64,000 bases of DNA from Suillus spraguei (lineage: Eukaryota; Basidiomycota; Agaricomycetes; Boletales; Suillaceae). The stretch spans positions 1 to 64,000 of the forward strand of contig JABCPU010000092.1 in the NCBI GenBank assembly GCA_016800925.1, given 5' to 3'. The position numbers and the translations under genes were made by a program. The notes beneath the pieces were generated by a model. It saw nothing but the letters and a program-made list of their open reading frames with translations, did no database searches and was not told where the DNA came from. Below, piece after piece: positions 26,199-38,344 of the stretch (its first letter is position 1; every line of letters starts with the position of its first letter).

Positions 26199-27068
26199 AT
26201 GTCTCAACAAGTTCAGCAAGCTCCAGCAGGTCAACACTCACATACTCACCCACACCCACAACAGCCTGCTCAACAGGTTATGCCCAATCCACAGCCAGAC
26301 CCAGTCATGCAGGCTTGTATTGATGCCGATTTCAAGCCTGTAGACATAGCAGTAGGAGGTCCGAGTACTGCATTCGCTTTCTGCAACACGCACAAGCTAG
26401 AAAAGTGCAAGGAGTGCAACGTAGACTTTACTGCTCTCAATCGTGTTTCGAAGATTCTTGTCACCAACCCGACCTTACGTTGTCCGCCTCCTCCGACCGT
26501 CGTGCAGCAGAAACTCTCGCAGGCAGTGACAAATATGAGGGATGAGGGCAATGTATGTCTTCTGACTTCATTCGTCCATATTCTGTTGACTGTTTTCACA
26601 GAACCTATACAAACTCAACAAGACCAAAGAAGCCCTCGCAAAATACAATATGGCAGCCAGCATAGCCGTACAGAGACCAGCTTGGGAAAGTGCCGCAATA
26701 CTACGAGAAGAACTCTCAACTGTCGTATCCAACCGTTCAGCAGCTCTTCTTAAGCTCGGTGACTACCTCGGCGCGCTCGTTGACGCCGAGACTGTCATTT
26801 CCGTCCGGAGACAATGGCCGAAAGGTCATTTCAGAAAAGCAAAAGCGCTTGTTGCGCTAGGTCGCATAGAAGAGGCCAAAGATGCCGTATCTCTCGGCCT
26901 TCAATTTGAGCCTAATAATACTGTAAGCCACTCCCATACTCAGATTGACATGCGCCTTACATCTTGCCTCAGGAGCTCAGCGAATATGTGCTTGAGTTAG
27001 ACAAGCAATTGGCATCGCGTAATCAGTTAAATATAAAAGAAAAGTCCGTGTCTGTCACCTCCTCGTAG
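26199..27068 (+). CDS. SEC72: Sec72 homologue, subunit of the Sec62/63 post-translational translocation complex
   Basis: Sec72 is a TPR protein on the cytosolic face of the ER that docks chaperones delivering precursors to the Sec61 channel. Three exons (26199-26552, 26602-26922, 26973-27068) give 256 aa. After a His/Gln/Pro-rich head, the family-specific block FCNTHKLEKCKECNVDF and LNRVSKILVTNPTLRCPPPP precede the TPR region: LYKLNKTKEALAKYNMA, NRSAALLKLGDYLGALVDAE and PKGHFRKAKALVALGRIEEA. The start is the ATG preceding SQQVQQ; an upstream in-frame ATG at 26,169 would add 10 residues. It is convergent with APP1 (88 bp between stops). Confidence 0.9.
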
Positions 27069-27156
27069 TTTACACACAAACTGTATCCATATACCCGTGG
27101 ATCATCATTACCCGTGCACGAAAGCTCGATGCATAAATTACAATCAGGCCATAACC

Positions 27157-29330
27157 CTATCTGGGTCTCCCGATCCTGTCTTTCAGTGGTCTCAGAAGCC
27201 CTTCAGTCTCTATACACTCCTCCGGATGTTTGAACACTCGCAAAACGACGTTAGACCCTATCATTAATTTCGCTTTGTTTACGCGGTTCTGCAGGTCGAA
27301 ACGTTTCTTCTCTGCCTCCGTCATAGGCGGCGTAGTCTGACCAGTCGCCCGTCTAAAGTTGCGCAAAGACAAAGAGCTGGAACTCGACCCAGCCGAGCTT
27401 ATAGAATCTACTGACATCCTTGTTTTGGGCTTGGAATCTGAATTTGCGGGATTATCAAATGAAGAAAATGATTGTGGCAGGGTAAATTTGGAGGTGGGTC
27501 TCCTCTTCACTGATGGCCCTGGTTTTGCGGCGTACGGCCCTGACTCTTTCAAAGTGTCCGGATCAGACATCGAACGAAGGGGGTGTGGACGAGTGACAGG
27601 GGGTTGTGCGGGTAGGCTCGTCTTCTTGACGGGTCCGGGAGCCTTTGTAGACATGAGGCTTGCCAAACTACCAGTAGCATCTACGAGCCCTGTGTCATGT
27701 ACATCTCGTATAAACACAGCCAGAATTTGCCAGGGGCGTTCTATGGCAATATGTGAATACAGTTCCAGATCTTGCTCGCCTGAATCCCCAATCAGGATGA
27801 ACTTCGAGTCAGGAAAACCATCAAGGACATCAATCACATTTGCACGCTTGCGGGTGGCGGGATCAGAAAGAAGGGCATTGAAGAAAGATCTGCCATTATA
27901 GGATTTAAGGGTGATAGATCCCTGCGGGAGGTCGGATATCTGCAAAAATTCTTTGATGACTGGGAGGAGTTCAAAGGGGGAATTAGACTGTGGGGTTATG
28001 AACATGAGTATACTATAAAACGAGGCGTAGCACTCACGACATAATGGAAGCGAACGCCCAGTTCCCACATTGACTTGTACCATGTCCCCATCTCTGGAAT
28101 AGTCGTCTCTTCGAGGTCTTTAACAAAAACATTGCGGAAGACGGTACGAGCGCCGCTAGTGATATTTGAGAGTTTGACGGTATCGTCTATGTCTGTTATT
28201 ACACGGATGGGTGAATATGTGATTGGAATGACCAGGGAAAGGTTCCTTGGAACGTCTGTGTGAAACAGGTATGCGGGTGTAGGCGCGGGCTCAGGTAACA
28301 GCTTTGCAGCAACGAGTAGCTCATGCTCTACATCCGATCCGTCGGACGGTCTATGTTGTGCTATGGGATGCCTAGATAGATGCTGCCAGGAAATCTTGAA
28401 GGGGTTTGCGAAGGCGCCGTCTGATCCAGTGACTACGTGTTCAGTGTACAGCGGACCGTCCCCGAGAATGTCACGTTTCGAATCGCCTGGGGTAGTAGAT
28501 ACAGCAAAAATGGATATTTGGACAGTGTGGGACGATAATGCGGATGACCAAAATGGTCGCAGACGTGTCTCGAGGTTCTTGTGTTGTTGGTGTAGAGCGC
28601 TCGACAATGGCGCCGACATGTCACAGTGAGAAGATGTCAGCTGAGGGTCAGGCCCGAATTCATATGGTTCTTCGTTAAGTTGAGGCTTTTGTGGGTTCCT
28701 CATGTGTTCGAATTCCTTGTCTAGTTCCATCTCAAAGTCATCTGTTATTTCGTCTGGACGGGGAGGTAGTCTGATGCCATCTATTTCTATCATAGATGAT
28801 CCCCTGACGAGCGACTGTTGATCCGGTAGTTTGGGTAGAGATGCATAACCTGATCGTGACTTCAGCTCTTAGCGTTACAACATGATTTCGAACAGGCGCA
28901 CCTCTAGCTAGTCTCAGAAAAGCGCGCTGGGAGCGAGTAAGAAACTCTGGGGATCTGCGTGTCGTTGCATAGCCCGAGACATAAACAAGTAAGTCAAATG
29001 CATCTGCGAAAAGTAAACTTTGAGCCGGACGAAGGTAGTACAGGAAGAAAGTTACTTACTTTCATCCTCATGCTCTCTCGCAAGACGCGGCGATGCCCAG
29101 CCTGGAAACAGAGTCACTTCATCCATGGTTGTCGCATCTGATCCACTCCTTCTGATTTTCTGACTCGCCCACTGACTCCAGCTCTGCATTGTCGTCCGCC
29201 CATCAACATAGCCACTCTCTCCTGGTCTGAGCGCTCGACGAATTGGAATAACTGTGCGAAGGTTCTGTTGGGAAATGTAGGATTTTAAACTAACCAGGCG
29301 CGACGATGGGCAAGGGTTGCTTGCAGACAT
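27157..29330 (-). CDS. APP1: Phosphatidate phosphatase App1 (actin patch associated)
   Basis: App1 dephosphorylates phosphatidate to diacylglycerol at cortical actin patches and is Mg2+ dependent. Four exons (29330-29060, 29003-28902, 28849-28038, 27987-27157) give 671 aa. The N-terminal part shows DEVTLFPGWASPR and LLVYVSGYATTRRS. The catalytic core shows VITDIDDTVKLSNI, the DxDDT phosphatase signature, then FVKDLEETTIPEMGTWYKSM, SNSPFELLPVIKEFL, KFILIGDSGEQDLELY and IFIRDV-like AVFIRDVHDTG. The tail is Ser/Pro-rich and basic, as usual for App1 proteins that bind SH3 partners (RPTSKFTLPQSF). It is divergent from TPT1, 203 bp apart. Confidence 0.92.
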
Positions 29331-29533
29331 TAGTCTCTGCGTAAAAGCCGTTTCCAGGCAGGCGGTTGCATCAAGGTGCTGACACTAAAATCACCATTTT
29401 GTTGATGCGACGTAGGGTTCAGGTCCAGGCGCCTGACGTGTAGTCCGCAAGTTAGCGTGCAGGCACCGGACGCGTGACATATGTGTGAGTCAGTGACTTT
29501 TAAGTTACTCGCCCGGATCTGCTTGAGCCTTGA

Positions 29534-30634
29534 ATGCGGACCTTCAGCATCTTCCCTTCAAACAGACAAATTTTATTGGTCAATAATTTAGCGCAACGAA
29601 CACAACAGTATCACAGGACACGATACATGGACATCACACAAGAGCTGAAACAGGCGGACAAGAATAGAAAGCAGGGTCCATCTCCAAAGCTTAGGGGACA
29701 CCCTCGTGATGATCCACGGATACGTGTATCGAAGAGTCTGAGCTGGCTGCTACGACACGGGGCAAAGAATGCAGGATTATACATGAGGGATGACGGGTAC
29801 GCCAAAGTCCCGGATGTGGTGAGTTGTATGAAACCTGTTGTTTTGTAGCATTAACCACTTCGGGTAGCTCTCGAATCCCATGTTTAGAGACGTCAATTTC
29901 TCTCAGTTGCAAGAGATTGTTACAAAAGACCAAAAGCAGCGATTTCACCTTTTATTGGAGCCTCGGTCATCTGACTCACCGTCTGACATATGGTGGATAA
30001 GAGCAAATCAGGGGCATTCCTTGAAGGTACATAAGTTATGGTCAGACGAATGTTTGGTTCAAATATTTCGATCACAGACTGTCACGCTGGACATGCAGCC
30101 TATTACATCTGCATTGGATATACCAATGGCTGTCCACGGCACGACACTTAGTGCCTGGGAGTTCATAGGTAAATCTCCGTCTAGAGATAATCTGTCCTTC
30201 TAATACTATCTGTCAGCTACACAAGGCCTATCAAAAATGAAGCGAAATCACATCCACCTTGCCCAAGGCATTCCGGGAGATAATGTAATGAGCGGTAGGT
30301 GGAACCTCATCTACATGCATTATCCGATTTACGCTCTATAACAGGGATGCGCAACTCCTCACAGATTTTGATTTTCGTTGATGTACAGAAGGCCCTTGAT
30401 GCTGGTGTCCTGTTCTACTTGTCTGCCAATGGTGTCGTCCTGACAGATGGCGACGAAGGGTTCCTGTCACCAACTTATTTCCAGCGGGTGGAATTTGCCA
30501 AGGGACGCTCGCCGGTACCAGGATGGGAAGGTGCAGGACCAGTTATACCGCGGGTACCACTCAATCAGTCTTCACTATCTGTCCAAGGTCTTCAAGTTGC
30601 ACAGTCAGATTCAAGTACAAGCAAATCTACATAG
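29534..30634 (+). CDS. TPT1: tRNA 2'-phosphotransferase Tpt1
   Basis: Tpt1 removes the 2'-phosphate left at the splice junction of tRNAs, transferring it to NAD+. Five exons (29534-29818, 29868-30026, 30078-30168, 30217-30294, 30345-30634) give 300 aa. Family landmarks are SKSLSWLLRHGAKNAGL with the catalytic Arg-His, DGYAKVPDVLSNP, IWWIRANQGHS, VHGTTLSAWEFI, HIHLAQGIPGD and GVLFYLSANGVVLT. The annotated ATG gives a basic Asn/Gln/Arg-rich leader; a second ATG at 29,627 (MDITQELKQ) fits the usual family length better and could be the true start, with the longer form possibly organellar. It is convergent with the MFS gene, with only 82 bp between the stops. Confidence 0.93.
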
Positions 30635-30716
30635 TCTACATTCAAAGCCGGCACACCTTGCTTTAGTATTGTTCGATACTGGATGGCATGTTATTTCACT
30701 CCTCCGCACTGTCTAG

Positions 30717-32962
30717 TCATTTCTCCATGTTGTCTTGCAACTCTTCCTCCTCTAGAATTTTTCGCGATACTTTGCTTTGAGCACGAATCCTAGACCCATA
30801 AAAGAAAAGTACCTGGTCCCAAATTTAATAATGATCAGACAGGTAGTTAGTTCGGTCTTACCCATGGTATGGGCACTAGTGCCACACCTATGCATCCGAA
30901 CAAGGTCAGACCCCATTTATGCGTCAAGCGAGCAAACATCTGTGTTATGAAAAGAGGAAAGGCTGATGCGGCAAGATTTCCTAGTGATTCATGACGTTAA
31001 AGAGTATTTGAGAGTCGTGCGGGAGACGAACTCACGACACAGGCTCTGGCATGCAATCGCTGACGACGCGTATGTCCCATAGCTGTGATAATGATTAGTT
31101 TAATTCAATCGCGCAGGTCAAAACATTTTCACCAATCTGCGATATACAAGAACACTACCATGTAAATCACAAATCCACCGGACATGAATATCTTGAGAAA
31201 ATATCAGTCTCGCAACTGTGGTGGAGATTCATAGGACAAACAGTGAGACCGATTGCTGGCGCTATCCAGTGTACTTCTGGTCTTGCTGTCCAAGCGTAAA
31301 TGAATATCCCGAGTGGTATGAAGAGTGCCGCAACACAAGGAAGATAAAGACGCGCTTCCTGACGTTTCCGAAGATAATGTTTCCTGATTCAAACGAATCA
31401 GTGATTTATAGATGTGCAATGTAGCCAGCACATGCTTACTGATATAACCTTTCCTGATAGATGTTAGCGAAGTATCCAATGAAACTCCCGAATCTAAGCC
31501 GGACAATAGTGAATCATCATCACGAGTTTTAGATTCTGTCAACTTACATGAGCGTGCTGAAAATGAATCCTGTATCCTGCACATTGAATCCGTAGACCGC
31601 CTGGAAATTAGCAGAGACAGACCTATACCTATGTTAGACGGTGAGCACATCATCATGGAACGGCGTACTCTACGAGGGCAAAGACAACACCCCATGTGAA
31701 GCCAATCCATAACTACATGAAATAAACACTCCCGTTTAGCACTGTCTTCAGAAAGTAGCGGCTGAACCTACGCTGAAACTCTGGACGATAGGCTCCGTCA
31801 GCAAGAGGTCTGAGAAGAAAATATCAGCTGATCTGTGTAGATCGTTGCTGAAAATTGCTGACATATTGGTCGTGTACAGGAAATCTTGACCAAAGTAATC
31901 AAGCTTTGTTTTTCAATTTCTGCTTTCGCCTGGTATCTATCATCTCCTGTCTCTTTTCGCTTCTTATTTGCAAGGCGGGTTAAAACTATGGTAGCGCGCG
32001 TTTCTTTCATGAGCAGCACAACAGAGATGAAATAAGCCCCTGTAAACCTGTAGGAAACTCCAGTCAATGCAATATTCGTGAGATATTCCAAGGGACTAAC
32101 ATCACATGAATCCACTGAATCCATCTCCATCCAAGCCGAGGATTTGCTTCTATTACACCAGCAATCACGGGCCCGAGGCCTGTTCCAACCGCAGCAACAA
32201 GAGCGAAGAACGCCATAGGTTGACCACGCCTATCAAAATAGCTGTAGCAATCAAACAAGTAAAATCTCAAAATGCCCTACTCATGTTGCTTCCATACATC
32301 GGCGACCGAACCACCCACCAAGGTTGCACCTGTTGAGCCGAATGCGCCTCCAAGCAGACGTCCAAGTATGACAGTCTGTATGTTCGGTGACCTGTAATAG
32401 TCTGTGAATTAGAGTCATGTTCATGAAAAATGAACTTACATGGCAACCATCATTTGCGTAAGCATGAATCCAAATGATGAGACGATATACATATTCAAGC
32501 GACCGAATTCTTCCGTGAAGGACGAAGTGATGAGAGGGACCGTGCCGAACCCAATTGACCACAAGCTCAATCCGACAGTGGCCTGGAACTGAGTGCAGTT
32601 CAGGTCCTGCATCATCGACTGGTATCCCATAGAAAAAGAGGTCGCCGCTGCAGCTAGAGGCACAAGATTCTGTCAAATCTCTAGTCGCTCCGTGGCGTGG
32701 ATTAGATTACCGACTATCCCGGTGAAAGCACACGCCACCAGTGTGATTGTCCACTTTGTTTTGTATGAGAAATTCATGGGATCTCGTGTGTCATTTTTGT
32801 CGAAGGTTACCTATTACCCATTAATAATGATATTGATTGAGACTGAAGGAGGCAAATCGAAAGAGTACTTGCAAGAAATTTATCTTTGTCCTCGGACATA
32901 TGGGTCATTAACGATGGAGGGCTGACGATGTCATATTTCTCTGATTCCTGTATGGTCGCCAT
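30717..32962 (-). CDS. Major facilitator superfamily transporter (DHA1-like, drug/polyamine type)
   Basis: This is a predicted 12-helix proton antiporter of the plasma membrane; substrate unknown. Fifteen short exons keep frame for 508 aa: 32962-32873, 32810-32715, 32669-32440, 32391-32281, 32241-32101, 32047-31863, 31809-31772, 31712-31669, 31622-31548, 31493-31440, 31383-31242, 31191-31133, 31082-31036, 30980-30862, 30812-30717. Landmarks are DKNDTRDPMNFSYKTKW, LGRLLGGAFGSTGATLVGG, the motif-A-like DYFDRRGQPMA, MKETRATIVLTRLA, LLLTEPIVQSFSLWIGFTWG, FGSFIGYFANIYQERLY, ADCYGTYASSAIACQSLCRN and the final VLFFYGSRIRAQSK. The first intron appears to be GC-AG (gcaagt...ag). No partner gene suggests what is carried. 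Confidence 0.9.
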
Positions 32963-35391
32963 GAGCTTGTGGTGGATATCGCGGGGCAACTTGAATGAGG
33001 GTAGGAGTAGGTATCCAACTATATTTATATTTTCCAGTTCTTTTAAAAGTCCAGGCTTCTCTCATGACTAGGAAAGTCAGGCTGACGTAGAGATAGGCCA
33101 TTGGCCGACGCCTTGTCTGAATATACGGTTGGCTCAGGTTGATCATCTTGAGTTATCCTGAACCCAAGAAAATACGACCCTGTGTATGAACGCTAAGGTG
33201 AGTCATAAATCAGGGTTATCGGACAGACGCAAGCCCAAATTTAAGTTGACATTTGAGCTCGTTTGAGGCATTCCTAAATTTCCTTGAGTGCGAACGGCGC
33301 TGTGACGGACTCAGTTTGGGGGCCACTATACCGGCACGTTCGTCCCAATTTCGAGGGCTTTGATTCGGCAATTTGGTAAATAGATGTGCCTGTGATGATG
33401 CGAGGCAGGCAGTGAAGTTATATGGGCCTGCGAACGAAGGTGGCTATCATAGTAATGTTGGGATGAAGACTGGTCCAAGATAAACTCTATCTTACATGCT
33501 ACTTACCTCTATCAGGCAAGTCATGCACTGCGGTTTATAAACAGTTCACGATGAAACGAGGGAGTGTAATCACTACCTGGCTAGAGCGCGGAAGGTGCTC
33601 AGTGATTATTGATAAGCTTCGGAGGTAACCAATTTGGGAGGTTTGAACGAAGAAGCGGATAGGGACATCCTGCTCAGGAGACCATGTCATATGACAGCAC
33701 ACGCGTCTCTGCAAGAAGAATATTGTAGCGCCTATATATAGCTGCAGTAGGTATTGACTGGAATTGTTTGCTAACGTCATACAAGGCCAAATAGAAGAAC
33801 AAATAATTATGTTGGTCACACTAACGTTGATCATGAAATTATTACACTTTATCCAGGTTTGAGGTGAGCATTATGAGTTCATACGAGTTTCCATATTGAC
33901 AGAGACTTGATAAGGTACGGTGATAAATGATATGTAATAATATTCAATCATGACGGTCACGCTAGTAGTTCCAAACTTCACGCCCAGCTTCCACCATGAT
34001 ACCATTCATTTATTCATCGCTTTGGAATTCTCAAACGCGAATATCTCGACACGTGTATCGAGAAACTAGTACTTTTCTCACTTACTAGTATTTGTTGAAA
34101 ATCATTAGTAATATGTCCGCGTTCACCTCTCTGTCGTACCCTACTGACAACAAGGGTACTTCTTAATGGTGTTAAACTTTTACCGAGTCACCGTAACAGC
34201 TCAGCAGGTCGGAGTTTGCATACCATCGATTTCCCATCGATAAAACCCTGCAATCATATCCATCCAAATAACAAATTGGTCATGTTTTCAAGTTCAACTT
34301 ATCTAGAACTGGCTCCTGGCAGTTATCTGCAATTCCTTGAAGGCGTCGAAAGTTTGAATCGAACAACCATCTTCCCTATACTACTCCTACCCATAAGTAG
34401 CATTCAAGTCGGTGATCTTTTCTTAGTTGCTCCTTGGATCGTGACCTATTCGCCACCGGTGAATGTTGTATGACAGCTTTCTGGTCCATTGATTGACAAT
34501 GTAGTATGTACGAAACATGCGCAATCTAGCTATAGCTGAACCCTGCAGGACCATGGTTTTTTAATTTATTCAGATTTATTGCCCTTTGAGGTCGAAGACC
34601 CTATGTTGGACATAGCCCTTTTTGCGAGGGGTTTACTCCCGCTTATCTATCGTATATGTATGTATGCTTAGCGTATGCTGTATAGGTAAGCATGTACTCC
34701 ATCAGCATGGTGTCGGGCGAAGGCCGACGCTGAGTTCATACAGGGGAATATTGTAAGCTGGATGCTTACCACACGCTGACGCAACATCAGCAAACTACTG
34801 GGAGCCTGTACAGAATTGTACAAACTTGTACAGGGTCGACAAACTCACAGCTAAGTCCCTGCTGTGCAAGCCTGTACAAGCAGCCACAAACTGTACAAGC
34901 TTCTGGGGTTTCGGAGGAGAAATGGCAAAACAATATCATGACACTGCATGTCACATCACTTGATCACTTTCACACATTATAATTTGCAGTTGGCAGGAAT
35001 TGAACCTAAGACCTCAGCAGTTAAGGTAGATGTTGTGTGGATTCTACAAACATCACATGATGTGATGGGAGTGTGACACAGTCAAAGCTAACTATCCCAA
35101 ATGGATGCCGACCAGCCAAGGCTGAGATGTAGTGTATTTACATGCATGTACAGTAGAGAATTGTAAATGGCAATGTATGTATCCTTATAATATTAAGATC
35201 TAAAGAAATTATCATCAAAATCTCTCATAATGGACTCTGGAAGCACATGGTGGCCACGGTATTTTTTGATTGCTCATGCTGCTTGGACTCCATTGAGTCC
35301 CTTCTGATATGCATCAATAAACTGAATAGATCTATTTGCAAAGTTGTGCAAGATTAATTAAGAGAATTTGATGGCATGATCAAATGAAAAC
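32963..35391. other. 2.4-kb interval without a supported gene; edge of the repeat island
   Basis: The first few hundred bases are the MFS promoter region. Short frames such as 33,535-33,834 and 34,216-34,473 have no recognisable residues. Near 34,587 the text TGTTGGACATAGCCC followed by a region with ctgtacaa/ttgtacag words (34,800-34,910) looks repeat-derived, possibly an LTR fragment or the end of the DNA transposon at 35.4-37.8 kb, but no boundary can be proved. Confidence 0.4.
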
Positions 35392-37834
35392 TCACCACCG
35401 CATAGATATTAATGGTACAGCATCAAGTGATGTGATAGCATGATGCTCAAGAACAGTCTCTGATGAAGACTGATCTTTCATTTGATAGAGCTGCTTTGCA
35501 AAGCCCCAACACTGTTCAATAAAATTGAGTTCACAGTGGTATTTTGGCAACAATATTACATCCACTCCATGCACACGGCATGAAGCTTCAAGATGAGACT
35601 CAACAGATGTGAAATCAGGTTGACTGTACAACAGTCAATGACAACAGCAATCTGTCCTGCCACCTGGACATTTGAAACCTTTGCACTCTGCCTTAAGCTC
35701 AGGTGCATTGGTATATACCCTTTCCATGAGCAACTGAGCTGTCCCCTTAAAACAGCCTGCCTTTTCATGCCCCACAGGAAAATAAAGTGGCTATGGATCA
35801 CCATTAGCAAAGTGTGCATTGGCCATTTGAATGCATTCCTTGACCGGTTTTCCATTGGGATCTTTGATATTCACAGACACACCCTGTCATATACCATACT
35901 TCTGATCTCAGATCCGATCAGATCTGATTGATCCTACTTCCGTCCAATCCACAGATCCTGTCCAGATCACCCATCTGAAAGTCTCTCTCTCTCACACTCT
36001 AACTCCCTTGTGGACATCTGCATCTACCTCCTTTCAGCAATCCTCCTGTCTCCAGTATTCTGGCTGTGGATATTTCCTTCCACTTATTGATCCATTACCT
36101 GTGCCTCATTTCCGACTCGTGCTTACTGCTCTGCTGTGCATTAACTAATAGACTTCTGTTATACATTGTACATAGCCCTCAGTCCTGGACTTGCTGATTA
36201 TCCGTACTAGTTACTTCCAGTATATAAACCACTTGTAAATCTCCATAGAACCTTAGTTCAAATATAATCTTAGATTCTGCTCATTCTGTTCCTCTGGACT
36301 TGAGTTACTTCCAACTCTAGTTATCTTCCGAGACTTAGGATTGATTCCTACAGTCTACATTTCCGACTCTACTTTCGGGTAGTCTACTTCTGTTAGTTTC
36401 TAGTCAAGGAACTCGTTCCGAGACTAGTTTTAGTCCTCATTCCATCTCCACATTCCAGATAACCTTTGGACATGTCATATCTGAAACCTTTGGACGTTTG
36501 GATCTGCTACCACTTCCAGATCTTCAGACATATATCCTCCCTCTGAAATAAGGGGCATTACTTGGGAAAGGGGCACAGTGCACAAACTGAGGCCATAGCC
36601 CTTCGGATCTCTTACCCTTTTAGTACGGTCTTAACACACCCCAATTTTGCAATGGGTTTTTGGGCATCTTGCAAGCAGCCAGTGTATCATCAGGGCGCTT
36701 GACATGAGTAGTAGCACTGTCGAAAACTAGAACATGGTCTTCATTAGGGTAGTCCTTTGATAGAATATCCATGGCCTTCTCTGCATGTGCAATAATATTT
36801 TCATTTGTGAAATATCCATCTTGTGTTTTTCCTGGCCTGAAGAGAATACGTGCACTCTCCTTTCCATCGTGGGAATGAAGCCAGCCATAGTCTGCAGAGA
36901 TGAAATCGGCAACCATCAAAGAAGCACCCTCTCCTTTAGGGAGAGGTACAGCACCTTTGTTAATATGTACCCAATGTTTCTTTCTTCGGTTGTTTGCATA
37001 AAATGTTGACTCATCATGGAACCAGAAGACAACTCAACAGCCATTTGAAGATAAAGACTCATCTAAGTCCTCCACCTTTGTAGAAATGGTTTCCTCTGTC
37101 CATTGGTGCATTCATGTGTGGTAGTGATTCCATGCAGGTATGTGCATGAACAAATTTCCCTAGACTTTGAAGATGGAGCTTTAAATCTGCAGCAAATGAT
37201 TCATCATCAACACGAGACACTGAATGTCGGGGTGCACAGGTAGGCAGTGCATTTTGGTCCTTGATGTATGATTTTGATCAGCTCCATAGATAGCATGAGA
37301 GATAATTTTCTCCCCTTTTCCCTGCTTGAGCATTGTGAGCTGCCTGGTCAGCTGCTTTACCCCACTGACCACCCACAGAATTTGCAGAATGTGCCTTTTC
37401 ATTACTACCAACATCTACATACAACCATAGAAAGCTTTTCATATGGTTGAGCTGCTCCTTCAAGATTGCAGGAAGTTTTGCATCACGGTAACCTGTCTGG
37501 TCGTTTTGAAGGGGTTTTAATAATATCTTCAGATCATCCAATGCCTTCCTTGCTTCCTCCATGGAGGGGGCTTTCTCAACTTGAATGAATAGTCTCGTAT
37601 ATTTTCATCTCCTCTGTGGTTCCCATCATCACAGTTACTCTCGGCATCTGTTTCCTCATATCCAGGTCTGCCATCAGAAATGACATCATCATGATTACCA
37701 CCATCAGTCTCGTGGGAACATTCTGCCAGTGACTCGTTAATATCTCCAAGAATAAGTTCAGTCTCTTTCCCATGCACATGCCAATTAGCAATTAGATTTA
37801 GGCCATCCTCATCTGCAATTTCCTCACAGGTCAC
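35392..37834 (-). pseudogene. DDE-superfamily transposase of a DNA transposon, disrupted
   Basis: This is a cut-and-paste transposase (Tc1/mariner-like DDE fold) of a kind common in agaricomycetes. From N to C it shows an acidic head (37,834 downward), RKALDDLKILLKPLQ, a HDESTFYANNRRKKHW block, MVADFISADYGWLHSHDGKE holding the first acidic residue, GYFTNENI, DHVLVFDSATTH with the second Asp, and LPKYHCELNFIEQCWGFAK with the catalytic Glu. Several frame changes and a stop near 37,040 (after the segment that precedes the VVFWFHDEST block) break it. A 752-bp solo LTR (35,885-36,636) sits between KMPKNPLQNWG and VSVNIKDPNGKPVKE, splitting the gene. It is not functional. Confidence 0.85.
35885..36636. 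repeat. Solo LTR, family A, inserted in the DDE transposase
   Basis: The element starts TGTCATATACC and ends CTTAACA. It is flanked by a perfect 5-bp duplication CACCC (35,880-35,884 and 36,637-36,641). It is homologous throughout to 58,554-59,322. There is no internal coding sequence, so it is an LTR left after recombination. Confidence 0.92.
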
Positions 37835-37964
37835 TTTGTAATATGAGGCACCAGGATCACTCGAAATCGCAACATCAGGTGCTTCACTTGATATATCTAT
37901 GGCTTGGACATGAGCCTAGTACATCCTGGTGAGCTTTTGTTAGCTTTCAAAGTTTACCTGTTAC

Positions 37965-38340
37965 TGTTACAGTCATACATGCCCCTATTCATTTTCCTTC
38001 TGTCTTTACCTTGCATATCACGTGATACACTTCTTGACTCATACACTCAATGTGTCTGTACTACAGTTGCCTTCCTCTTTAGGATACACAGTTACATTCT
38101 CATGTCTCTCTTGGTCTGTGCGCACATATTGCTTATTTAAGCACATTGTACTACACTTGTATTTCTTTACTTTAATCTTACTGGGTTTTACCTGGAATAT
38201 TCTTCGCTTAGGTCTCCAACCTAAGTCATCTGAATCGTCTCTAAGTCTAAGCACTCCTTAGTCTTAGTCTCTATTCTCAATTGTCTTTGAGTCACAACTC
38301 TCAGATGAAACCTTGTTCTTGTTCTCTCTTGAACGTCACA
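37965..38340 (+). repeat. Partial LTR of the gypsy family B
   Basis: It begins TGTTACAGTCATACATGCCCC and runs parallel to 55,814 onward, including taatcttactgggttttacctgg and agtctaagcactccttagtcttagtctctattctc. It loses homology near 38,340, before the tail seen in the complete solo LTR, so it is truncated by the adjoining repeat. Confidence 0.75.
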
Positions 38341-38344
38341 TATT

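Noticed and set aside
29242..29296. A very short intron inside the first exon of APP1 (gttagt...caacag)
   Set aside because: It would be only about 30 nt, below the size of other introns here, and the frame is open without it.
34985..35060. tRNA-like B box on the minus strand (ggttcaattcc at 34,996-35,006)
   Set aside because: No matching A box, cloverleaf or T-run terminator could be drawn around it.
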